DNA of 37,826 bases from Glycomyces dulcitolivorans. GTDB taxonomy: Bacteria; Actinomycetota; Actinomycetes; Mycobacteriales; Micromonosporaceae. The stretch covers positions 1 to 37,826 of the forward strand of contig NZ_QFRW01000078.1 in the NCBI RefSeq assembly GCF_003265355.1, written 5' to 3'. The notes beneath the pieces were generated by a model that worked only from the letters and a program-made list of their open reading frames with translations, made no database searches and was not told where the DNA came from. The translations under genes were made by a program, and so were the position numbers. Below, one piece after another: positions 17,671-25,213 of the stretch; the first letter of the stretch is position 1; each line of letters starts with the position of its first letter.

Positions 17671-17952
17671 TCACCTCTCGGGATTCTTGATGGTCTTCGC
17701 GGCCCCGGCCAGGATCCAGTCGCACCAGTCATCGCCTCGCCAGGCGCCGAACCACTCGGGGACGGCCTCGGGTTCGTCGACGAAGCGGCAGATCTCGCGC
17801 GGGCCGGCGCCGTCGTTGCACTCGATGCGGTACTCGGGCGGGTTCAGCGGGTGCCCACCCTGATCCGGGCCGACCCGGAACACGGTGAACACCGCTGGGC
17901 CCCTGTGGAAGTCGCCGAGCCAGCCGTCGTCGATCGGGTGCGGATCAGCCAT
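17671..17952 (-). CDS. Hypothetical 93-residue protein
   Basis: Not recognised. The acidic, Trp-rich protein (WLGDFHRG, WFGAWRGDDWCDWIL) has no signal peptide or membrane segment. The ATG at 17952 overlaps the stop of the upstream gene by 8 bases (ATGGCTGA), so the two are translationally coupled. Size, charge and pairing would suit a small immunity, antitoxin or accessory protein, but nothing in the sequence proves this. Codon use is less GC-biased than in neighbouring housekeeping genes. Confidence 0.65.
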   Translation of the reverse strand: MADPHPIDDGWLGDFHRGPAVFTVFRVGPDQGGHPLNPPEYRIECNDGAGPREICRFVDEPEAVPEWFGAWRGDDWCDWILAGAAKTIKNPER

Positions 17953-18256
17953 TGCAGAACCGCGCCTTCGGCTCGGTGAGAAGGCTTCCGTTGTCGAAGA
18001 CGTGGAAGGCACAGTTCTTCGCCCACTCGCGCCACTCGATCGACCGGTTCCGCCACTCATCGCCCCAAGTCGTGTGGAGGAAGCCGGAGTTCAACCCGGA
18101 GACGATCACGACGATGTCCGCCCGGTTCCCATCGGCCGCAACCTGGAACGAGTCCGGCGCCTCCGGAGTGGTCGCATAGACCCAGAACTCGTGGCTGCCA
18201 TCGGTGAATCCCCCGCGCGCCAATGGGTCGGATTTCCGACTCTGCGCCTGCCCCAT
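17945..18256 (-). CDS. Hypothetical 103-residue protein
   Basis: Not recognised. The polar protein contains a hydrophobic stretch ADIVVIVSGLNSGFL (about residues 47-61) and a Trp-rich part (TTWGDEWRNRSIEWREWA). It has one Cys near the middle of the C-terminal half and one near the end. The ATG at 18256 has an excellent GAGGAGAGGGG ribosome site, which supports the gene being real. It is the first of a two-gene coupled operon and is divergent from the XRE/DUF397 pair across a repeat-rich 229-bp region. Confidence 0.65.
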   Translation of the reverse strand: MGQAQSRKSDPLARGGFTDGSHEFWVYATTPEAPDSFQVAADGNRADIVVIVSGLNSGFLHTTWGDEWRNRSIEWREWAKNCAFHVFDNGSLLTEPKARFCNG

Positions 18257-18360
18257 CGCTTTCCCCTCTCCTCGGAACGTCTCGCGATGAGTCGACAGTA
18301 GGGCGCGATCGAGGCCGATTCAATAGCAAAACCGCTGGTCAGGGCGTGGCAATAGGACCG

Positions 18361-18432
18361 TGTCCTGGCGCCGTGGCGCCATGCTGTGGCGCTGGGAGTA
18401 TGCCCACACGCCACACGCCAGACGCCACATCG
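18361..18432. repeat. Short repeats and hairpin upstream of the XRE regulator
   Basis: TGGCGC occurs three times between 18365 and 18393. A heptad CACACGC, CACACGC, CAGACGC, CACATCG runs from 18405 to 18432. The two sets are complementary: TGTGGCGCTGGG (18385-18396) pairs almost completely with 18403-18415 around AGTATG. This looks like a regulatory or structured region between two divergent operons. Confidence 0.6.
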
Positions 18433-18451
18433 AACTCACGGCCGGTTGGGG

Positions 18452-18479
18452 TTGCGAAATTGGTAACCGTTGCTTTACT
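18452..18479 (+). promoter_or_regulatory. Predicted leaderless promoter of the XRE regulator
   Basis: TTGCGA (18452-18457) and TTTACT (18474-18479) are 16 bp apart. The -10 ends 6 nt before the ATG at 18486, the spacing expected when transcription starts at the start codon. No Shine-Dalgarno is present, which agrees. Confidence 0.6.
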
Positions 18480-18485
18480 GAACAA

Positions 18486-19310
18486 ATGCCGAACGAAGCA
18501 TCACGACAGACCCCTATGAGGCGCAAGCTCATCGGACGAAAGCTCAAGGTCGCAAGGCTTGCCGCGACGAAGCCGCTGCCGCTCCGGCATCCGGACATCG
18601 TGGACGCGGTGGGCTCCACCCGGACCGCGCAGCGACTCGAAGACGGAGAGGCCACCCTGCTCACCTACCCGGTGATCGGCACGCTGTGCGATCTCTACGG
18701 AATCTCGGCCGAGGAGAAATTCGAACTCCAGCGCCTCTGGCGGCTCGGCGGGGCGACCACCTGGACGCAGCCGAGAGGTCGGAGCGTCTTCGGATTCGAC
18801 GCCTTCCGCGAACTCCAATCCCACGCGAGCGTGGTCCACCAGTACGAGTCGACTTTCGTTCCGGGCCAGATCCAGTCCGAAAGCCACATGCGGATGCTCT
18901 TCGGCAGCAATCCCACGCTCAGCGCGGCGGAGGCTGAGGAAGAAGTTCAGATCAGGCTGCGCGGTCAACAGTCCTTCTGGGAGGGCACCCACCCCAACCA
19001 TCACTTCCTCATGAGCGAGGCAGTCCTGCGGTTCGGCTGTGATGCCGAGCAGATCAACCGCCTCATCGAGGCGGACTCGCTCGACCATGCCACGGTGCGG
19101 TACCTCCCGTTCGCTGGTGGCCCGCCCCACCACATGCACCTGCCGTTCATTCTGCTGTCCTTCCCCGCCGAAAACGACCCGGATATTGTGTTCGTCGAGG
19201 CGCAGAACGGCTACCTATACTTCGAGGAGGCGGAGTCCGTGGAGTACTACAGCAGCGGACTCGAATCAGTGGCAGACCAGGCCAGGTCGATTAAGGAGTT
19301 CAAACTATGA
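18486..19310 (+). CDS. XRE-family regulator with DUF5753 domain
   Basis: A 274-residue protein with an N-terminal helix-turn-helix (about residues 15-80, including LKVARLAATKPL and AQRLEDGEATLLTYPVIGTLCDLYGI) and a C-terminal DUF5753 sensor-like domain. The latter is visible as VVHQYESTFVPGQIQSESHMRMLFG near residue 118, FLMSEAVLRF, and VRYLPFAGGPPHHMHLPFILLSF. Such proteins pair with a DUF397 protein in actinobacteria and control development or antibiotic genes (WhiJ-like). Its stop overlaps the DUF397 start by ATGA. The ATG at 18486 is favoured by the leaderless promoter; an in-frame extension upstream runs through the repeat region and is rejected. Confidence 0.9.
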   Translation: MPNEASRQTPMRRKLIGRKLKVARLAATKPLPLRHPDIVDAVGSTRTAQRLEDGEATLLTYPVIGTLCDLYGISAEEKFELQRLWRLGGATTWTQPRGRSVFGFDAFRELQSHASVVHQYESTFVPGQIQSESHMRMLFGSNPTLSAAEAEEEVQIRLRGQQSFWEGTHPNHHFLMSEAVLRFGCDAEQINRLIEADSLDHATVRYLPFAGGPPHHMHLPFILLSFPAENDPDIVFVEAQNGYLYFEEAESVEYYSSGLESVADQARSIKEFKL

Positions 19311-19492
19311 GCCATGCCGGGTGGCGCAAGTCCAGTAGGAGCAGCAGCTCGCAGGATTCAGCCTGCGTCGAAGCTCGACCCGCTTCCTCCGGTTTCCAGG
19401 TGCGGGACTCGAAGCTCGGCGATGTCTCCCCGATCTTCGATCTGGAGTCACGCGACTTCAACGGCCTCCTCCGAGCCGCAGGGCGCGACTGA
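19307..19492 (+). CDS. DUF397 small protein (BldB/WhiJ-partner type)
   Basis: A 61-residue protein with the family pattern: WRKSSRSSSSQDSACVEA at the start, then VRDSKLGDVSPIFDLESRDFNGLL. It probably binds or modulates the XRE/DUF5753 regulator encoded immediately upstream, with which it overlaps by 4 bases. In known systems these pairs work as a repressor with a small ligand-like partner that some authors compare to toxin-antitoxin pairs. No separate promoter is seen. Confidence 0.9.
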   Translation: MSHAGWRKSSRSSSSQDSACVEARPASSGFQVRDSKLGDVSPIFDLESRDFNGLLRAAGRD

Positions 19493-19512
19493 ACCTCAAA
19501 TACAGCTCATTG

Positions 19513-19549
19513 CACGGCCACCGCTGAACCTGGTTCAGCGGTGGCCGTG
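19513..19549. terminator. Perfect 18-bp inverted repeat after the DUF397 gene
   Basis: Two 18-base arms (19513-19530 and 19532-19549) are exact complements around one T. It lies 20 bases past the DUF397 stop, so it can terminate the XRE/DUF397 transcript. The right arm also reaches the -35 region of the next gene (19547-19552), so it could be an operator instead. There is no T tract. Confidence 0.65.
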
Positions 19550-19574
19550 TCCGTTGTCCCGGCCGGACTACGAT
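19547..19574 (+). promoter_or_regulatory. Predicted leaderless promoter of the MmyB-type regulator
   Basis: GTGTCC (19547-19552) and TACGAT (19569-19574) are 16 bp apart. The -10 ends 6 nt before the ATG at 19581, the leaderless spacing, and no Shine-Dalgarno is visible. Confidence 0.5.
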
Positions 19575-19580
19575 CGGTCC

Positions 19581-20447
19581 ATGCCCGCTGAGATCCAGAC
19601 GCTCGGAAGCCTGCTGCGCACCTGGCGCGAGCGGGTGCATCCGCAGGACGTGGGCCTCGCCGACAGTGGCCGGCGCCGTGCGAAGGGCCTGCGCCGTGAG
19701 GAGCTGGCCTCGCTCGCCGGGGTCAGCTCCGACTACGTCGTGCGGCTCGAACAGGGCCGGTTCCGGACCCCGTCGACGCAGGTCGTCGCCGCGCTCGCGC
19801 GGGCGCTGCGGCTGACCGGGAGCGAGACCGACCTGCTGTTCCGCTCGGCGGGCCAGCTGCCGCCCGGGCCGACCACGATCGCCGACCGGGTTCCGCCTGC
19901 GGCGCAGCGCATCGTCTCCCGCCTTGCCGACCACCCGATGGCCGTTTTCACCGCCGACTGGACGCTGCTGTACGCGACGCGGCTGCTGTGCGACCTGTTC
20001 GACCTGCCGTCGCCGGAGGAGGCGATCGGCGAGAACCTGATCGTGCGGACCTTCGTCGACGAGATCACCTCCAAGGTCGCCACGCCCGAGGGCGGCGACG
20101 GGGTGTTCGAGCGGGCGCTCGTCGCCGACCTGCGGCTCTCGGCGACCGAGCTCGGTGAGGACCCGGTGTTCCAGTCGCTCGTCACGACCGTGCGGGCCAA
20201 GAGCGCCCGCTTCGCCGAGCTGTGGGACGAGGGCGCCGCGGCCCCGCACCTGAGCATGGTCAAGACCGTGCACCACCCGCTCGTCGGCGACCTGGTCATC
20301 GACTGCGACGCGCTCATGGTCGTCGACTCCAATGTCAGGATCATCGTCTGCACCGCGGCGCCGGGAAGCCCCGACGCCGACAAGCTCGACCGCCTGCGCG
20401 CCGGTTCCTTAGTGAGCCTTCGATCCCGGTCGGGTGTTTCGGGGTAG
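19581..20447 (+). CDS. XRE-family regulator with MmyB-like ligand-binding domain
   Basis: A 288-residue regulator. Helix-turn-helix is at about residues 30-80 (RRRAKGLRREELASLAGVSSDYVVRLEQGR, read as KGLRREELASLAGVS then DYVVRLEQG). The C-terminal PAS-like MmyB domain is at about residues 105-275 (VFTADWTLLYATRLLCDLF; VKTVHHPLVGDLVIDCDALMV, where the HHPLVG segment is typical). Relatives bind fatty-acid-like ligands and usually control a neighbouring reductase or efflux gene; none is directly adjacent. The ATG at 19581 is chosen from the promoter spacing and the start of conservation. Confidence 0.9.
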   Translation: MPAEIQTLGSLLRTWRERVHPQDVGLADSGRRRAKGLRREELASLAGVSSDYVVRLEQGRFRTPSTQVVAALARALRLTGSETDLLFRSAGQLPPGPTTIADRVPPAAQRIVSRLADHPMAVFTADWTLLYATRLLCDLFDLPSPEEAIGENLIVRTFVDEITSKVATPEGGDGVFERALVADLRLSATELGEDPVFQSLVTTVRAKSARFAELWDEGAAAPHLSMVKTVHHPLVGDLVIDCDALMVVDSNVRIIVCTAAPGSPDADKLDRLRAGSLVSLRSRSGVSG

Positions 20448-20509
20448 GCCGCCATCCCGGAGGCCAACCGCCGAGACCAGCACACCACCCCACCTCGATC
20501 AATGACTCC

Positions 20510-23143
20510 TTAGGGGACAGTGCAGCTCGCACCAGGGGCCGTGCCTCCAGTCAGGGTGTTCGGGAAGCAGACGTCGATCGGGGGCAACGGCATTCCGGAC
20601 ATGATCGGGATGACCGTGACCCGGATGCCAGTCAGGTAAGGCGGTCTGACGATGCCCTCGTCGTCGGGCTCCTCGTTCGAGTCGCCCAGGAAGTACGGGG
20701 TCGCGATGTAGATCGCGTGGTGCTCGTCGTTGATCGAGTCCCTGACCTCCTGTTCGAACGGGTTCATGTACGCGTTGTTCGTCGACGGGTGGTAGCAGGT
20801 CACGAGGTTCTCGGTGTTCCCGTTGCCGCCGAGCTGTCGCGCGAGCAGGTGGCAGGCGGCGAAGAGGAACTGCTTCCCGACCCTGAGCTGGAGGTTGGGC
20901 CAGTCCCAGGGCTTCTCGCTGCCCGGATACTGGCCGTTCGTCAGCTTGCCGCAGAGGTACCTCGCCGCGCCCGACGCCACGTTGCCGCCCAGGTTCAGCG
21001 AGTGGCTCCCGTACTGCTCGTAGTGCTCCGGGCCGTACGTCGGCGCCGGGGGCTTGCACTTGTTGTTCTCCTCGCGGATCGGGGTGATCCCCGTGACCTC
21101 GCCGCCCTCCAAGGTGATCGCCCCCGCGCCTGCCAGGCCCTGGAGGATCGACTCGTCGACGTCGAGTCCGTTGAGCAGCTCCAGTTGCGCCTGCTCCATC
21201 TCGGTCGGAGTCGCCGCGCACAGCGTCGCCGCCGGCCATTCCATCACCTCGGTCCCGCTGCCGACGGCCACCTGGTCGAACGACGGCCCCCCGGCGCACA
21301 TCGTGCTCCCCGGCAGGATCTCCTGGAGCTGCCGCGCCGTGCTCAGGCCCGACGGGCTCGGGATCGTCGTCGGGCTCGGGTTGACCCGGATTCGCGCGGT
21401 GCACTCGGCCCGGTAGTCGGCGGCGGGGCCGCTCGGGTCGTTCAGCGACTCGGCGGCGGCCACGGCCGCGCTCGGGACGTCGCCGTCGAGCGCCCGCGTC
21501 ACCTGCGTGCACTCCAGCGAGTCGGGGCTCTGGGTGATCACGAGCGAATCGGTGCCGCCGTCGGGGCGCGGGGACGGAATGAGCGTGACCGTCGGCTGCG
21601 AGGGCAGCGTCAGCGCGTCGATCGCGGCCTGGACTCCCGCCTGGAAGTCCAGCACAGTGTCGGGATCGGTGCTGGTCAGGCCCTGCGCCACCGCGTCCCA
21701 GCCGTTGAAGCGGTCACCCGCCGAGGCGAGGCTCTCCAGGAGCGGCACGTCCGAGTACTCGCCGGCCTGCGGATCCGCCTCGGTGGCCGTGTCCGCCGCG
21801 TCGAGGACCGTCTCCCCTTCCGTGCCCGAGTCGGCCATGCGGGACAACGCGTCCACCAGCCCGGTCGCCAAGTTCGGGTCCACTTTGCTCAGTGCCTGGT
21901 CGAGTCGCGGCTGCTTCTCCTGGCCGCCCAGTTTCTCGACGAGGCTCCGGTACCGCTCGGGGTTCGAGCCGTGCAGCTCCGGTGAGTACACGATCAGCGA
22001 GTACAGGACCATGATGCTCGACGTCTGCCCAGGTGCGGGTGTCGGCGCGGGGTTGCCGAAGCTCATCGTGCCCGTCGACGCCGAGCCGCCGGGCGCGATC
22101 GTGCCGAGCGACGTGGTCACCGGGGGCATCCCGGGGGACACGCTGGCCGTGACGGTCGCGCTGCCCGGCCCGGTCCCGTTGTTGGACACCGTGCCCGACC
22201 ACGAGCAGGTCGGTGTCGAGCAGGTGCCGGCGTTGATCGTCGCCTGGAAACTCGGCCAGAGCGGCACGACCTCGCTCTGCTGGATCGGGGGCTCGGCCGC
22301 CTCGCCGTCGGCGGTGGCCGCGGGGTCGGTCGCCTCCTCGGCCACCGTCTCGGCCGCCTCCGCGGGGGCGGGCGCCGGGCCGCCCAGGGTTCCCGTGCCC
22401 GAGCCTCCTTGCACGAACACGGGTTCGGTGGAGACGGTGGAGTGGCGGGTCGAGGGGGCCGACGCGTGGCCGAGGCTCGCGCCCCCGGTCAGGTCGTCGC
22501 CGATCGGACCTGTGAGCGAGACCGTCTCCGACGGGAGGTCGGTCGTGCGCACCAGCGTCCACTCCTCCCATTCGATCGCCACCAGGCCCGCGCCCAGGTC
22601 GGTGTCGAGGACTCGGCCCTCGGTGTTGACCGTGCGGATGCGGTCCGCGAGGGCGTCGGGGGTGAGCGACCCCGCCACGTCGAGCGGGAACGCGATCCCC
22701 GGATCGGTCGCCACCCACTTCCCCGCCAGCGCGCCCGCCTGCTCCGGCGCTCTTCTCCCCCACCAGCTCTGGTCGCCGAGGACGGTCTCACCCTCGGGGG
22801 TCGCCCGGTATTCGGCCGCGCCGCCGAGCGCGTCAGTGATGGTCCCGGAGGCGTAGCCGTCCTCGGTGACGGTCATCGCGCCGTTCGCGGTCGAGCCGTC
22901 GGCGAGGGTGTAGCTGTACACGAAGTCCACTGCGGGCGCTTCGGCGATCGCCGCGCCCGGGTCGGCCAGGATCAGCCCCTTCGAGGGCTTCGACGCATCG
23001 ATGTAGACGATCGTGACCGCGGCGAGCACCGAGGCGACCGTGACGGCGAGAGCCACGACCCAGCCCCAGGGAACCGGCTGACGTGGCCGCGGCGCGGGGA
23101 TCGGATGGGGCCATTGGTAGGGGCCCTGGGGGCGGTAGACCAT
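20510..23143 (-). CDS. Large membrane-anchored protein with nuclease toxin-like C-terminus
   Basis: An 877-residue protein. A Pro-rich cytosolic N-terminus (residues 1-27) leads into one membrane segment (about 28-50, WGWVVALAVTVASVLAAVTIV); the rest should be outside the cell. The middle is Ala/Thr/Gly-rich with a possible beta-sandwich (STPTCSWSGTVSNNGTGPG). The C-terminal 130 residues resemble DNA/RNA non-specific endonucleases (Endonuclease_NS_2): ACHLLARQLGGNGNTENLV, a run of Asn, NPFEQEVRDSI and IYIATPYF. The candidate catalytic His is 765; the usual GH is CH here. ATG at 23143 follows GGAAGG; GTG at 23158 is rejected. No immunity gene is evident beside it. The nuclease call is motif-based and moderate. 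Confidence 0.65.
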   Translation of the reverse strand: MVYRPQGPYQWPHPIPAPRPRQPVPWGWVVALAVTVASVLAAVTIVYIDASKPSKGLILADPGAAIAEAPAVDFVYSYTLADGSTANGAMTVTEDGYASGTITDALGGAAEYRATPEGETVLGDQSWWGRRAPEQAGALAGKWVATDPGIAFPLDVAGSLTPDALADRIRTVNTEGRVLDTDLGAGLVAIEWEEWTLVRTTDLPSETVSLTGPIGDDLTGGASLGHASAPSTRHSTVSTEPVFVQGGSGTGTLGGPAPAPAEAAETVAEEATDPAATADGEAAEPPIQQSEVVPLWPSFQATINAGTCSTPTCSWSGTVSNNGTGPGSATVTASVSPGMPPVTTSLGTIAPGGSASTGTMSFGNPAPTPAPGQTSSIMVLYSLIVYSPELHGSNPERYRSLVEKLGGQEKQPRLDQALSKVDPNLATGLVDALSRMADSGTEGETVLDAADTATEADPQAGEYSDVPLLESLASAGDRFNGWDAVAQGLTSTDPDTVLDFQAGVQAAIDALTLPSQPTVTLIPSPRPDGGTDSLVITQSPDSLECTQVTRALDGDVPSAAVAAAESLNDPSGPAADYRAECTARIRVNPSPTTIPSPSGLSTARQLQEILPGSTMCAGGPSFDQVAVGSGTEVMEWPAATLCAATPTEMEQAQLELLNGLDVDESILQGLAGAGAITLEGGEVTGITPIREENNKCKPPAPTYGPEHYEQYGSHSLNLGGNVASGAARYLCGKLTNGQYPGSEKPWDWPNLQLRVGKQFLFAACHLLARQLGGNGNTENLVTCYHPSTNNAYMNPFEQEVRDSINDEHHAIYIATPYFLGDSNEEPDDEGIVRPPYLTGIRVTVIPIMSGMPLPPIDVCFPNTLTGGTAPGASCTVP

Positions 23144-23243
23144 CGTGAATCCTTCCACTGCAAGGGGGCAATGGGAGCACTGTCGCCGCGGTCGTCATTC
23201 TTCGGTCATCTGTGGATCATCACGTGGAGAGGGGCAGAGATCC

Positions 23244-24122
23244 CTAAGGAATCGGCGCGACCTTGTCGAGGCGCGCCAGGTCCTCCGCGTCGAGCGCGAT
23301 CGAGGCGACCGCGAGGTTCTCGTCAAGGTGCGCAATCGAACCGGTCCCCGGGATCAGCAGCATCCGCTCGTATCGCGCGAGCAGCCACGCCAGCGCGACC
23401 TGAGACGCGGTGACCCCGTGCTTGCGGGCCACGAAGTTCACGTGCTCGTCGGCCGCAAGGCGTTTCGGGCCGCCCATGAAGGCCGAGCCGAGCGGGAAGA
23501 ACGGCACGAACGCGATCCCGCGCTCCCGACACAAGTCCACAATGGCCTCATCGGTGCGGTCGATGACGCTGTAGGCGTTCTGCACGCATGCGACGTCCAC
23601 GAGGTCGATGGCCGACTTCACGGTCTCCAGGGTGACGCTGGAGATGCCGATCATGTCGATCTTGCCTTCGTCGCGGAGTTCGGTGAGCGCGCCGAGCTGG
23701 TCTTCGAGCGCGGGATGGGCGGCCTCGGGGTGGTCGCGTTCGAAGCGGCGCAGGTTGACCAAGTCGAGGCGCTCGACCCGCAGGGAGCGGAGGTTCTCCT
23801 CCACCTGCCGCTTGAGCGAGTCGGGCTCCCCGCTGGGCACCCAGCCGCCGTGCTCGTCGCGGGCCCCGCCGACCTTGGTGGCCAGGACCAGGCCCTCGGG
23901 ATAGGGGTGGAGGGCCTCGCGGATGAGGTCGTTGACGACGTCGGGGCCGTAGATCTGCGCGGTGTCGATGTGGTCGACCCCGGCCGCGACCGCATGGCGC
24001 AGCACGGCTTTGGCGTTCTCGGGATCGGCGGGCGGCCCGAACACGTTGGGCCCGGCGAGCTGCATCGCCCCGTACCCGATCCGGTTGACGGTGGCGTGCC
24101 CGAGATTGGTGGAAATGCTCAT
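23244..24122 (-). CDS. Aldo/keto reductase family oxidoreductase
   Basis: A 292-residue TIM-barrel protein of the NADPH-dependent aldo/keto reductase family. It shows the N-terminal GYGAMQL, Asp53 and Tyr58 in IDTAQIYGP, Lys83 in LATKVGG, IGISSVTLE, and the cofactor-binding LIPGTGSIAHLDEN near residue 258. The catalytic His position (normally DLYQLH) reads DLVNLR, so Arg125 replaces it; this occurs in a known subgroup of uncharacterised members. The substrate is unknown. The ATG at 24122 lacks a strong ribosome site; longer in-frame starts overlap the divergent membrane-protein gene and are rejected. Confidence 0.9.
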   Translation of the reverse strand: MSISTNLGHATVNRIGYGAMQLAGPNVFGPPADPENAKAVLRHAVAAGVDHIDTAQIYGPDVVNDLIREALHPYPEGLVLATKVGGARDEHGGWVPSGEPDSLKRQVEENLRSLRVERLDLVNLRRFERDHPEAAHPALEDQLGALTELRDEGKIDMIGISSVTLETVKSAIDLVDVACVQNAYSVIDRTDEAIVDLCRERGIAFVPFFPLGSAFMGGPKRLAADEHVNFVARKHGVTASQVALAWLLARYERMLLIPGTGSIAHLDENLAVASIALDAEDLARLDKVAPIP

Positions 24123-24257
24123 GCCCGCAACGCTAAACCGCTTTAAGCAGGCCTTCCAGAGAAGGCTTTTCGTGGGAACGGAGTTCCCACCCAGCACAGA
24201 CGGCCCGGCCTCGCTATCCTGGAGGCGCCCCCGCCCCTCGCTCCCCCTGGAGACGCG

Positions 24258-24695
24258 ATGCCGTCCGTCGAAGGTCCTCGCAACATCCGTGTCGGTTACT
24301 CCCGCAAGGCGTCTGCGCTCATGATAGTGATGGGGTTCGTCCTCATGGTCTGCGCGGCGATCTCCCTGTTCACGCCGTTCATCCCGGTCCTGGTGCCGAT
24401 CGGCCTGACCGGTCTGGCGCTCCTGGGCGGCGGCCTGCGGTCGTTCTTCCGGCCGCGCTACCTCTACAGCCCCGAGACGGGCGGGCTGACGGTCTTCATG
24501 GCATTCGGCCCGAGCAGCAAGGGCACGCCCGGCCCGAAGGGCGAGCGCGTGTACTACGACGGGCGGCGGATCTACCGCGAATCGCCGGACGGCGAACGCC
24601 ACCGCGTTAGCATGGTCGGCACCGACCGCCGCGACATCGCCCGCCTCGTCCAGGCACTCCCGCCCGAGCAGGGCCCGGCGATCACCGACCGCTGA
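24258..24695 (+). CDS. Hypothetical two-helix membrane protein, paralogue 1
   Basis: A 145-residue protein with two membrane segments (about residues 20-40 and 44-62) and a C-terminal cytosolic tail of about 80 residues. The tail contains YLYSPETGGLTVF, PKGERVYYDGRRIYRESPDG and RRDIARLVQALP. The next gene encodes the same layout with matching tail motifs, so the two are tandem duplicates. GGAG lies 6 nt before the ATG. No known family was recognised. Confidence 0.75.
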   Translation: MPSVEGPRNIRVGYSRKASALMIVMGFVLMVCAAISLFTPFIPVLVPIGLTGLALLGGGLRSFFRPRYLYSPETGGLTVFMAFGPSSKGTPGPKGERVYYDGRRIYRESPDGERHRVSMVGTDRRDIARLVQALPPEQGPAITDR

Positions 24696-24712
24696 CACCG
24701 ACTGGAGCCCGA

Positions 24713-25135
24713 ATGCAGCCCGGCACGCAGGACCACCGGATCAAGGTGCGGCACAAGCCGTTCCTGCCCTCGGTGGTCGTCGCCTGCGGGCTGCTGGTCA
24801 TCGTCGGCGGAACGGTCCTGGTGTTCGGCCTGTCGAACCCGGCTTCGATCGGGTTCCTGGTCAGTGGCGCGATCCTGGTGACCCTCGGCGGGCTCCAGCT
24901 CGCGAAGCCGTACTGCGTCTACGACCCCGCGACCGGCGAGCTGCGCCTGATCGACGTCTTCGGCTTCAAGGACCGCGTCCACGGCGCCCCGGTCGGTGAA
25001 CGCCTCTACTTCAACGGCCGCAACATCATCCGAGCCCTCCCGAATGGCGCGCAGGTCCCGGTCAAGACCTGGCCTGGCAACCGCGCCGACCTGGCGCACG
25101 TCATCGCCGCGCTCCCCCAGTACCGGGCGGGCTAG
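24713..25135 (+). CDS. Hypothetical two-helix membrane protein, paralogue 2
   Basis: A 140-residue protein, 17 bases downstream of its paralogue. It has two membrane segments (about residues 20-38 and 44-62) and a tail with CVYDPATGELRLI, PVGERLYFNGRNIIRALPNG and RADLAHVIAALP, which aligns with the first protein from end to end. GGAG precedes the ATG. The pair is probably co-transcribed. Function is unknown; the tail could be a small ligand- or protein-binding module. Confidence 0.75.
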   Translation: MQPGTQDHRIKVRHKPFLPSVVVACGLLVIVGGTVLVFGLSNPASIGFLVSGAILVTLGGLQLAKPYCVYDPATGELRLIDVFGFKDRVHGAPVGERLYFNGRNIIRALPNGAQVPVKTWPGNRADLAHVIAALPQYRAG

Positions 25136-25213
25136 CCGAAAGGCCCACCGCGGGCGGGCCGGACCCGTCTTTCGACCGATGTGGAGGCCGGGGCGGTCGC
25201 GCAGGATGAGGCC

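Noticed and set aside
18405-18432. CRISPR-like array
   Set aside because: The units are only 7 bp and directly abutting, without spacers.
18360-18485. N-terminal extension of the XRE regulator
   Set aside because: It would translate the heptad-repeat region, and the leaderless promoter sits directly before 18486.
17574-20509. Integrated mobile island
   Set aside because: Composition shifts a little, but there is no integrase, transposase, tRNA or direct-repeat boundary.
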